From contig CAUEEP010000930.1 of the NCBI GenBank assembly GCA_958450365.1, positions 124,001 to 188,000 on the forward strand: a DNA stretch of 64,000 nucleotides, written 5' to 3'. The position numbers and the translations under genes are program-made. Shown piece after piece: positions 34,195 through 45,200 of the stretch; the first letter of the stretch is position 1; the number at the start of each line of letters is the position of its first letter. Source of the DNA: Mesorhabditis belari (lineage: Eukaryota; Nematoda; Chromadorea; Rhabditida; Rhabditidae). The notes below the pieces were generated by a model that made no database searches, was not told the origin of the DNA, and saw nothing but the letters and a program-made list of their open reading frames with translations.

Positions 34195-37100
34195 TCCATT
34201 TCTTGGCCAGAGTCAGTTCTTCGATTCGATCGTGACCCTTGTTGATGACGGTTAATCGCTTGTGGATGCCCTCGATACGGCGGGGGTCATTCCAAAGAGG
34301 CTAGCTATAAAATGTTGATTTACAAAGATTTTCTTATCAAATATTGGATTACTGGCTTAGAACTGTCTGCAGATTTTTCAGCGATTGTGTCATTTCAAAA
34401 CAAAAGCTGAGGGCAGGCTTATTTGATTTTTTATATAAAACAACAATGTTAGTTATTAAGTCATTTCCTCCAAACCCTTGCCTGTAGCCTGTAGAAGCCT
34501 GTAGAAGATACTTCCAGGCTCCAGCAAAGAGAACCTTTTCCTCGAGTTGTTCTCATCTTCCCGCTTCCTCAATATCTCGGCTTCTCGTTGTCTCTCCTCA
34601 TTTCCTCTTCGCCCCCGTTCTTCCCGTTCTCGCCTCTGAATTGAATTCTTGGAAACTATTTTTACAAAACAAAAAACATTTTTCATGTGGATGAACCACT
34701 CTTTTATATCGCTCAGGAAAGTGATGTGGGTGCTGGGCGGAACATTTAACGGAAGATCTCTGTGTACTCGTTCGTACTCGTTCAGCGTGTCCGACTCGCC
34801 GAAGCCATTGAGTGGCTGAAAAGTGGATTTCTTTGTCAAGCTCCTTGTCATGGTTTTGAATATAAAATCTATCATTAGGGCTGTAAACTAGGCCAGGCCA
34901 GATTTAAGCTAGGCCAATGTCAGCCGCAACTAGTCCTCAGAACGTAGCGAAGTCAAACCAGGCCAGGCCCGGAAAAATCGCTTTTATATCAAGACTTTAT
35001 TCATGTAAGCATGAAAAAGTGACAACGGAAAATGTCTTTGAAATAATTCTGGCTAGAATACAGACTGGTATGGTTTTATTGATTAGTTGTACCGGTAGTT
35101 ATCGACTTACCAGGCAGTAAAAGAAAGAAATCCAGTTGTTGACGAGCACTTTCTCGAGCAGTCCAGGCAATTCCCCATATTTGTCATACTTGCAAAGAGT
35201 CCTCGAGAAAACGTCGCGTTTACTTTTCGAGCATTCGATGAGTGCCGAGATTTTCGCAATGCTGAATGAGTCACGCTCGACCACATTGGGAAACTCCTAA
35301 AAGTTCAAAAGTTTCGAACTAATTTCAGGAAAGTATGTTCTAGCATTTTCGACTATTGACTTGTGGCAAATCGATGATGTACAGTAGTGGTCAAAAGTTT
35401 GAACACATCCATCCGCGCGAAATTAAAAGGCTCTGATCTCGTCGCTAGTTAATGTTATTCAACTAATTGAAAACTTATTCTGTGTCATTTTTTGCTTATT
35501 TTTCAACTCATTTTAGTTTATAGGTTCATTGTCTTTTCACTTTTTTTATATGCATTTCTTGAAATAACCTTGTTTTTGAGATGGTCAAGAGTTTGAACAC
35601 GTTTATGAAATATGAAATAACGAAATTTATTGCCTTAAAAATAATAAGTCTTAATATTTAGTTGGGAAGCCTTTAGCAGCGATTACAGGCTGACATTCAC
35701 CGGCATCAATTCGATTAAAACCCGCCAACGTGCTGTTAGAAAACAGTGGAATGAAATCTGTACCGTATTGTTCGTCGTGGACTCCCTCCATCAGCTCTGA
35801 TATTTTTGTGCATGCTTTTAAGCGAATTCGGCAATCCAATACCCCCAAAGAGGTTTAAGTGGATTCAAGTCTGGGCTTTGAGCTGCCCACTTCAATATAT
35901 TGATTCCTTTTTCTTCTAACCATTTCTGAACGATTCAAAAATTGTGTTTTGGGTCATTGTCTTGCATGAAAATCCAGCCATCCTCCAAATTGTTGCGAGC
36001 ATGTCAAAGTAGGTTTGAGTTTAAAATGTCTCGACTTTTCACATGTTAAACTTGCTTTCATCGCTCCACAAATGAAAAGAAATACATATAAAAAAGGCGA
36101 AATGAACGTATAACCTACGATGAGTTGAAAAACTAGGCAAAAAAATGACACAGAATAAGTTTTTAGTTATAACATTAACTGTTTTTTTTGAATAACATTA
36201 ACTACGGCGAGATGACAGCCTTTGAAGTTCGCGCCAATGGGTGTGTCCAAACTTTTGACCACTACTCTAAATGTTACCAAGCTAGCAAATCTCGCACCAA
36301 CCCCAGCCAACAATTCGTTGAAGACGTCTCCGACCCTTTTCGCGCAAATTTTCTTCTTTGTCGACTAAATTCGGTTTTCACTATATGGTCAAAATCTGAT
36401 CAACTCACATTTGATTTCCGTCTTTGCAGTACTTTGCGCTTGAGCTTTTGCGCGTCGGTCCAATTTGGGTCCTCCGTACGACGAATGAGCTCATTCTAAA
36501 GATAAAATAAACCAATTTTCGGAAATGGATTCGCAACGAATCCAAAAATATTTAAAGATATAATAAACAATATTCATTTGAGCAAATGTTTCACATTTTT
36601 GATTTTTTCAAAAAAACCTAGCATTGAGTGCTTAATAAACACAAACCTCGTATCGCCGAACATCGACGTGAATTCCATAGTGTTGCAGCATGTACAGGGC
36701 GCACTCGGTGTGAAATTTGTGCACAAAGTACATCATGACTATCGGGTCGATTCGAATCTCACACCACACCGCATACTCCTGGTAGATCGCTTCGAAATGT
36801 CTCTGCTTTTCGTTTCTGTCATCGATTTGCTGAAACGCAACTTTTCTTTCACAAAATTGGCTCAACCTCTAGAGTTCTTTTCAAAACGCGGAACTTGAAG
36901 TCCATCTCGTGGACAGCGTCCTCTTCTAGAGGTTTCGAGACATATTGGTCGATCTCTGTGTCGGAGATTTCATCTGAAGTATGTTTATGACAATATTAGC
37001 TGTAAATTAAACCGTATTCTGGTGAGTCAGGCCGTGGTAAGTTGATTGTCAATGAAGCACTAAATGACAAGAATATTTTGGTCACTTGCTTTGCTTTTTG

Positions 37101-38183
37101 TTTTCACTATGATCTTCTAAAGTGGGACTTTTGCGTCGTTTTCCCGTTAAGATAAATGTAAATTTCTCCAGTTTGTCTCTAGTTGGGGAAAGGTACTCGG
37201 AAAATAGTATAAATGGCTTTATTAGGTTTATCTTCATTCATTCTAGCTCAAATTTATTCAAAAACTATGTAAAATCTAGGAAAAATATGCTGAAATTCAA
37301 TATAGAGTAAGAAATCAAAGATCAATTTGCATATTAATGCGTTGCAAAGATGTAGAAGTACCGTCAAAGCGCTGACTTTAACAAACCTTCGTGAATCTAC
37401 TAGAGTCTCATTGGCATAGGTTGTTTCCTTTTGGTCAGCTTCGAATCTTGGTCTTGTCTTTTCCATTCCCAAAACATCCACTATATTCCTTTGATTGTTC
37501 AATTCAACTTCTTGCGAGGGTTTGCGTTGCGGTTTGGGGATTGTGAGTGCCAGGGATGAAAAAAGGTTTGTAACAAGGCGGTGGTCGATGATTCCAGAGT
37601 TCCAGAGAAGTTTCAGCACTTTCTTTTTCCTTTTTCTCTTTGAACCTATCTGGTGAGTTGGGACGTGGAAAGTTGATTGGCAATGAAGCACTAAATGACG
37701 AGAATATTTTGGCTTTTTTGACCTGCTTTGAAGTTTTGTTCTAACGATGCAATCCCAAAGGCCTGGTCTTACAATCAGATTGGTTTTACAGACCCTAGAG
37801 TCCAGATAGAAGAATGCTAATCGGTTATAGTCGATGATGTCTCACTATATTTCCTGAGGCCTCACCTCATAACCACAGTTGAAGCACCAAGAGATGCGTC
37901 TCTAGTCGTTGAAACTTCTCCAAGAGTTGGAACTTTATTCAACAACTCGTCACTTTTCGCACTTTGCTCAATTTCCATCGCTTTCTTTGACTGGCCATCA
38001 ATGATTTCCTGAAGCAATCTTTATTTGAATCCACTTTTCCCCTCACCAGCAACAATGTTTCCTGTCTCAATTCCTCATCATCAATCATCAAAGCCAATTC
38101 CTCAATGGTAGGTAAAACCTAAAATGAATTCAATTTTTGTTTAAATAGTCATTTACCGATAAATTCTTGTCCTGATCGCTCAT
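34195..38183 (-). pseudogene. Gene F: headless tail-module unit
   Basis: Starts MSDQDKNLS (38183), then a shortened VLPTIEELALM exon and EIIDGQSKKAMEIEQ. A fused exon follows (about 37693-37393), where ASLPINFPRPNSPDR runs straight into the KEKESAETSLEL tail exon known from genes C and D. Next are ASLPIN (about 37063), DEISD, QIDDRNEKQRHFE (36833-36651), NELIRR and CAK, then a shrunken Tc1 insertion (35382-36267), EFPN (35295-35110), MTRSLTKKSTFQ and RREREERGRRG. The AG before the MTR exon is mutated (AAACC instead of AAAAG) and the last exon is out of frame, so the gene is probably damaged. Function unknown; the tail is helical and charged. Confidence 0.6.
35382..36267 (-). mobile_element. 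Tc1-like element, internally deleted, in gene F
   Basis: Both termini match the element at 18848-20283 and it occupies the same intron position with TA borders. About 550 bases of the transposase region are missing. Confidence 0.9.
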
Positions 38184-38585
38184 CTTGAAATATTTTCAGC
38201 TAAAAACAGAATTGAAACATTTGAAAGCAATACAAGAAAAATGAAATGGATCGAATCGACTAACGTTTTCTCACATCCAAAATAATGAAATCAAAAATTT
38301 ATTTAGACCGTCGAAGAGTGAAAATCGCTTTGCATTCCCCCGACTCGATCTCTGAATTGATCCATTTCTTGGCCAGAGTCAGTTCTTTGATTCGATCGTG
38401 ACCCTGGTTGGTGATAGGTTATCGCTTGTGGATGCTCTTGATGCTGTGAGGTCATTCCAGATGGGTTAGCTATAAAATGACGATTTACAGGGATTTTCTA
38501 ATCAACTATTGGTTTATTGAATAAATTCTAGAACTGTTTTTAGATTTTTTACTGGCTAAAGTCTAGAACCTTAACAATTGTATTA

Positions 38586-39463
38586 TTGGGTTGGTGCAGG
38601 TGAATCTTTCGTCACACTTATTTGTTTATATTTTGGACCTAATAAAAGTTTTTATTGAATATATTTGTCTATCTGGAAGAGCGTCTCTTTGCGCGCCTTT
38701 TGATATCTAGGACTCATGCGTTTTAATTAATTTGAAGTAATTTTTAGCTTCTAGAAAATGGTTAACCAAAAATTTCGAGTGCGGTTTTGCTTGTTGTATG
38801 ATTTTAAACAAGGCAGAACGGCTGCGGAATCTCATCGTGCTCTGTGCAAAGCATTTGGCGATGACGTGTTGTCCGAACGTCAAGCGTTTTTTCCGGACTT
38901 GATTCCGGAGCGCTTCCGAGACGGTGATGAAAGTTTGGAAGACGAAAAACGCGGGAATCCGCCTCAAATTATCGACAACGATCAGTTGAAAAACGCTATC
39001 GAATCGGATCCATGCCAAACAACTGGGAGCTTGCAGAGCCGTTTGACTGCGACCATACAACCATTCTCCGCCATTTGCACTCAACTGGTAAGACGAATCG
39101 GTGTGGAAAATGGGTGCCACATCAGATTTGGGCCAAAGAGTCACGGCGGATCTCTACAAAGCCCAATTGAGCCGCGTGGACCAGGCATTACGTCGTCAAG
39201 GCATAAACACGGCGACTACAAAATTCCTCCACGACAACGCTCGACCCCACACCGCGAAGATCACTCAGCAGAAAATCGAGGAATTGGGCTGGGAAGTTCT
39301 GCCTCATTCGCCATATAGCCCGGATTTGGCCCCATCCGACTACCACTTGTTTCGGTCCATGCAGCACTCTTTAGCAGGAAAAAAATTCCGCGAAACGAAG
39401 CTGTTCGCTACACCGAAAAACTTGCAATCGAAGTTGAGGGTATTTTCATTCGGGACACCCTAA
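38586..39463 (+). mobile_element. Mariner element, internally damaged
   Basis: Left terminus TTGGGTTGGTGCAGGTGAATC after TA. The transposase starts at 38758: FRVRFCLLYDFKQGRTAAESH and GDESLEDEKRGNPPQI in one frame, then FLHDNARPHTAKI and HSPYSPDLAPSDYHLF in another, giving two of the mariner DD34D Asp residues. Internal deletion and frameshift make it inactive. No right terminus is seen. Confidence 0.85.
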
Positions 39464-39547
39464 TAAAAAAAGTGAAAAGACAATGAACGAGATGACAGCC
39501 TTTTAAGCTGTCGCGAATGGGTGAGTCCAAGCTTTTGACCACTACTC
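39464..39547. mobile_element. Right end of the Tc1-like insertion in gene E
   Basis: GAGATGACAGCCTTTTAAG to CTTTTGACCACTACTC matches the right terminus of the elements in genes C and F, at the same intron site. The left part is gone. Confidence 0.85.
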
Positions 39548-40966
39548 TAAATGTTACAAAGCTAGCAAGTCTCGCACTAACCCCAGCCAACAACTCGTCG
39601 AACACGTCTCCGACCTTTTCCGCACAGATTTTCTTCTTTGTCGACTAAATTCGGCTTTCACTATATGGTCAAAATCTGATCAACTCACATTTGATTTCCG
39701 TCTGTGCAACACTTTTCGCTTGAGCTTTTGCGCGTCCGTCCATTTCGGGTTCTCCGTACGACGAATGAGCTCATTCTAAAGTTAAAATAACCCAATTTTC
39801 GGAAATAGATTCACAACGAATCCAAAAACAGTCAAAGATATAATAGACAATATTCACTTGAGGAAAAGTTCAACATTTTGATTTTTTTCAAAAACATCCA
39901 ATCATTGAGTTCTCAATGAAAACAAACCTCGCATTGCCGAACATTGACCTGAATTCCATGGTGTTCCCGCATGTACAGGGCGCACTCGGTGTGAAATTTG
40001 TGCACAAAGTACATCATGACTTTCGGGTCGATTCGAATCTCACACCACGCCGCATACTCCTGGTAGATCTCTTCGAAATGTCTCTGCTTTTCCTTTTGTC
40101 ATCGATTTGCTTAACGTGACTTTTCTTTGCACAAAATTGGCTCAACCTCTAGAATTGCTTTCAAAACGCCGAACTTGAAGTCCATCTCGCGGACAGCGTC
40201 TTCTTCTAGGGGTTTCGAGACATATTGGTCGATCTCTGTGTCGGAGATTTCATCTGAAGTATCTTTATGACAATATTAGCTGTAAATTAAACCGTATTCT
40301 GGTGAGTCGGGGCGTGGAAAGTTGATTGGCAATGAGGCACTAAATTACAACAATATTTTGCTTTTTTGACCTGCTTTGAAGTTTTGTTTTTACTATGCAA
40401 TGCCTAAGCTGGCCTAGTCTTTGAATCAGACTGGTTTCAGAGTCCAGATAGAACAAGCCTAATCAGTTATAGCCGATAATATCTCACTATATTTCCAAGG
40501 CTTTACCTCATAACCACAGTTGAAGGACCAAGAGATGCGTCTCTACTCGTTGAAACTTCTCCAAGAGTTGGAATTTTATTCCACAACTCGTCTCTTTCCG
40601 CATCTTGCTCAATTTCCATAGCTTTCTTTGGCTGGTCATCAATGATTTCCTAAAGCCATCTTTCAAATCTTTCCAATCCTTTCTCGAAATCACTTCTTCA
40701 ATCATCAACAATGTTTCCTGTCTCAATTTCTCATCATCAATCATCAAAGCCAAATCTTCAATCGTAGGCAAAACCTAAAATGAATTCAAATTTTGTTTAA
40801 ATAGTCATTTACCGATAAATTCTTGTCCAGATCGCTCATCTTGAAATATTTTCAGCTAAAAACAGAAATAAAACTAAAATAAATACATGAAAAATAACAT
40901 CAAATCGATGAAACCGAATCGAAATCTCATCCAAAACAGTAAACTCAAAAATTTATTAAAGATTGC

Positions 40967-41122
40967 TTAATGGTGAAAATCCTGCATTTGCCCGGCTCGA
41001 TTTCCCAATCTCTCCATTTCTTGGCCAGAGTCAATTCTTTGATTCGATCCTGACCCTGGTTGGTGACGGTGTATGGCTTGTGGACGCTCTTGATACTGTG
41101 AGGTCGTTCCAAGTGAGGTAAC
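40967..41122 (-). pseudogene. Last-exon remnant of unit D
   Basis: Acceptor TTATAG then a frame TSLGTTSQYQERPQAI ... NRAGQMQDFHH and TAA, followed by AATAAA. It is the last-exon homologue for gene D but is separated from it by a mariner insertion. The preceding D exon has lost its donor by a small deletion, so it may no longer be spliced in. Confidence 0.55.
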
Positions 41123-41234
41123 TATAAAATGATGATTTACAGGGATTTTCTTATCAAATATTGGTTTATTGGCTAAATTTTAGAACTGTTTTTAGATTTT
41201 TTACTGGCTAAAGTCTGGAACTTTAACAATTGTA

Positions 41235-42252
41235 TTATTTCAGAACATAATGGCCTCTAGTGTTCAGCAAATATTAAAAATGTTTATGTGAAAGGAGAAG
41301 CTCCATGTGCAAACTGGTTTGTTAAATTTTGTTCTGGGGATAAACGAAGACAAACTGAGGAGTCATCCAGCAATTCAGCTGGATAATACCAAGTTGCTAG
41401 AAATTTTTCAAACCAACAGACTTCCTTCCTAGTAGCAAAAAAGCTATTCGTTGTTCATCGTCGAAAATTTGGATAACCTTGGGTCAAAATTAGAGACTTG
41501 GATGCGACATGACTTTACACAAACAACAGACTGACTTAAAAAACTTAACAGACGTACCAGATATCCAGAAATTAAAACGCGTTTCAATCAGCGCCGCTTA
41601 TCTTTCTTGATGGGGGCGCAAATCGTTTTTATTCTTTACTTTGTGAAAAAGGATGAAAATTAATTCTAACTCTCAACTTTTAGTGAAAGCGTCAATGGGA
41701 AAAGGGGGAAAAGCCCGAACTGAACGTTATGCCAAATGTGGATTGGAAAAAGTTTATGCTCTCGGTGTTCTAGAATTTCAAAAACCCATCTCCTGGGAAC
41801 TGAATAGCAAGATCACACTCAACTCAATCAAATAGTCAAAGCAACTAGACAAGTCAGTCAAATCTTTGCTAGAGAAAAGATCTCAAAAGAAAACTCAACA
41901 TGATAATGCTAGACCGCACGTTTCGAAGATGACTCGCTTTAAACTAAACTCAATGGGGATGATGACCAATCCTGCATACAGCCCTAATCTTGCACCTTCT
42001 GATAACTACTGATTCCGAGTGATGAGCAAGGATTTGATCAATAAACGTTTGATTTTGAATATGATGTTTCAAAAAGTGGCTTACGGATTAATTTGCATTA
42101 AAACCAAAATATTTCCTACAAAAAAAGGCATCTGGTCTTTGCCAGTAAAATGATCTCAAGGCATCCAAAATAATGGAAAATATTGATAATGATTGCATGT
42201 AAAAGACTGAATAAATCAGTTGTTTATTTTTAGCGACATTTCATACCCATCA
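41235..42252 (+). mobile_element. Mariner-family element, decayed
   Basis: Plus-strand transposase pieces: ANWFVKFCSGDKR, QHDNARPHVSKMTRFKLN and NPAYSPNLAPSD, each the expected mariner block, with stops and frame changes between them. The right terminus reads GCGACATTTCATACCCATC then AACCCAATA. A different family from the mariner at 38586. It lies in what was the last intron of gene D. Confidence 0.75.
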
Positions 42253-42266
42253 ACCCAATAACAATG

Positions 42267-45200
42267 TTAGTTATTAAGCAATTTCCTGCCTGAATTGCAG
42301 ATGGTTGGAAAATTCGGGAAAGAGAATCTTTTCCTCGATGGGTTCCCAACTTCCAGCCTCTTCAATATCTCGGCTTGTCGTTGTTTCTCCTCATTTTCTC
42401 TTCGCTCCCGTTCTTCCCGTTCTCGCTTCTGAATTTAATTCTTGGAAACTATTTTACAAAACAAAAAACATTTTTCATTTCGATGAACCACTCTTTTATA
42501 TCGCAAAGTAAAGTGAGGTGGGTCCCATGCGGAACATTTAACGGAAGATCTCTGCGTACTCGCTCGTACTCGTTTACCGTGTCCCTCTCGCCAAAGCCTT
42601 TGTGTGGCTGAAAATTGGGGTTCTTGGTCAAGGTCCTTGTCATCTTTTTGAATATAAAAGCTATCATTAGGGCTGTAAACTAGGCCAGGCCAGGTTTAAG
42701 CTATGCCAATGTCGGCCTCAACGAGTCCTCAAAACCAAGCCAGGCCAACCCCGGGAAAATCGCTTTTATTTCAATATTTTATTCATGTAAGCATGAAAAA
42801 GTGACAGCGGAATATGTCTTTGAAATAATTCTGCCCAGAATCCAGACTGGTATGGGCTTATTGATTGGTTGTACCGGTAATTAGCGACTCACCATATCGT
42901 AAAAGAAACAGATCCAGTTGTTGACGAGCACTTTCTCGAGCAGTCCAGGCAATTCCCCATATTTGTCATACTTGCAAAGAGTCTTCGAGAAAAAGTCGCG
43001 TTTACTTTTCGAGTATTCGATGAGTGCCGAGATTTTTGAAATGCTCAATGGGCCACACGCGAGCACATTTCGAAACTCCTAAAAGTTGAAAAGTTTTGAA
43101 ATAACTTCAGGAAAGTATGTTCTTCACTAGCATTTTCGACTGGCTTATTGACTTGTGGAAAATCCATGATGTAAGTGACAATAAAGTTGACAAATCTCGC
43201 ACCAACCTCAGCCAACAACTCGTTGAACACATCTCCGACCCTTTGCGCACAAATTTTCTTCTTAGTGGGCTAAATTCAGCTTTCTCTATTTAACCAATCT
43301 GATCAATTCACCTTCGTTTGACGTCTGTGCAACACTTTTCGCTTGAGCCTTTGCGCGCCCGTCCATCTCGGGTCCTCCGTACGACGAATGATCTCATTCT
43401 AAAGTTGAGATAGCAGCTCGGTTTGATAAATTACATGACTGTATCCAGATTTTAGATTAGACTTTTTTAAGCCTTGTTTTTTCAAAATTGGGAGCCTGCA
43501 GAAAATCCAGGTCCTGGCTTTGATTCTGGTCTGTCTCCGGCCTGGTCATAAAAAAAATTGGTTCATGAGCTAACAACTGTAAGCCAGGGTCCGGGCTCAC
43601 CATCCGCAAGATCGCAAGATTTTGGACACAAGTCTGGTTCATAAACTAAACTTGCGTGTTCGCAAGTCGCAAGTCGGTTTCGTTAACAAAATCTCGCCAG
43701 ATTCAACTTCCGAAACTTTGCAAGATCTTTCGACTTTTGCAAGTCACCCAATAAGGGGACTTGAGATACATAAAAACACTGAAAATGACGTTAAAAAGTA
43801 ATATTTTTTAAAAACGGACCTAAAATTCGTGATCAGCATACTCATTTACCCTATATACTCAAGAATCCCGAAGACATATGATTGTCATATGTTTTCGAAA
43901 AATCATGCAAGTCGCAAGTCGCAAATCCCAAGTCACAACTCGCAAGTCGCAAATTCGCAAATTCGCAAGTTGCAAGTTGCAAGTCCTAAGTCCTCACAAG
44001 TTGGTGATGGTGAACCCGGGTCCAGGTCTTGGACTGGCTACTGGATCTCGCCTTGCTGCAGACCCAGCTCATAAATCTCCTGACAGGCCTGTCTGTAAGC
44101 CCGTTAAAAGCCAGACCTGGCCTGGTCCGGTTGAAATGACCCAATTTCCGGAAATGGATTCACAACGAATCCAAAAACAGTCAAAGATATAATAGACAAT
44201 ATTCACTTGAGGAAAAGTTCAACATTTTGATTTTTTCAAAACATCCAATCATTGAGTTCTCAATGAAAACAAACCTCGCATTGCCGAACATTGACCTGAA
44301 TTCCATGGTGTTCCCGCATGTACAGGGCGCACTCGGTGTGAAATTTGCGCACAAAGTACATCATGACTATCGAGTCGATTCGAGCCTCACACCACGCCGC
44401 ATACTCCTGGTAGATCTCTTTGAAATGTCTCTGCTTTTCTTTTTCGTCATCGATTTGCTGAAACGTGACTTTTCTTTGCACAAAATTGGCTCAACCTCTA
44501 GAATTGCTTTCAAAACGCCGAACTTGAAGTTCATCTCGCGGACAGCGTCATCATCTAGCGGTTTCGAGACAAATTGGTCGATCTCTGTGTCGGAGATTTC
44601 ATCTGAAGTATGTTTGTGACAATATTAGCTGTAAATTAAACCGTATTCTGGTGAGTCAGGGCGTGGCAAGTTGATTGGCAATGAAGCACTAAATGAAGAG
44701 AATATTTTGGCCACTTACTTTGCTTTTTGTTTTGTTTTCACTATGATCTTCTAAAGCGGGACTATTGCGTCGCTTTCCCGTCAAGATAAATGTAAATTTC
44801 CCCAATTTTTTTCTAGTTGTCTCTCTAGTACTCGGAAAACAGTATAAATGGCTTTATTAGGGTTATCTTCATTCATTCTAGCTCGAATTTATTCAAAAAC
44901 CATCTAAAATCTAGGAAAAATCTGCTAAAATTCAATGATAGAGTAAGAAGTCAAAGATCAATTTGCATATTAATTCGTTGGCGAGACAAAGATGTAGAAG
45001 TTCCGTTAAAGCTCTGACTTTAACAAACCTTCGTGAATCTACTCGATCCTCATTAGCATAGGCTGTTTCCTTTTGGTTAGCTTCGAATCTTGGTCTTATC
45101 GCTTCCATTCCATTAACATTAACATCCACTGTATTCTTTTGATTGTTCAATTCAACTTCTTGCGAGGGTTTTGAAATAGGTTTGGAACAAGGCGGTGGTC

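Larger units (their letters stand above)
38303..40839 (-). pseudogene. Gene E: headless tail-module unit, disrupted by a mariner
   Basis: Starts MSDLDKNLS (40839), then VLPTIEDLALMIDDEK (from 40774), in which the small intron is lost, EIIDDQPKKAMEIEQ, ASLPIN (40339-40293), DEISD (40257-40151), QIDD (about 40110-39930), NELIRR and CAEKVGDVFDELLAG (ending near 39589). A T is missing in the QIDD exon near 40094, shifting the frame. The EFxN, MTR and RRE exons are absent, replaced by a Tc1 right end and a mariner. The last exon (about 38475-38303, GSRSNQRTDSGQEMDQF then a stop) survives. It starts about 128 bases after the D last-exon remnant and ends about 119 bases before unit F. Confidence 0.6.

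Noticed and set aside
38586..42252. One composite mariner with its left end at 38586 and right end at 42252
   Set aside because: The two transposases and the two termini belong to different mariner families, and unit E exons lie between them.
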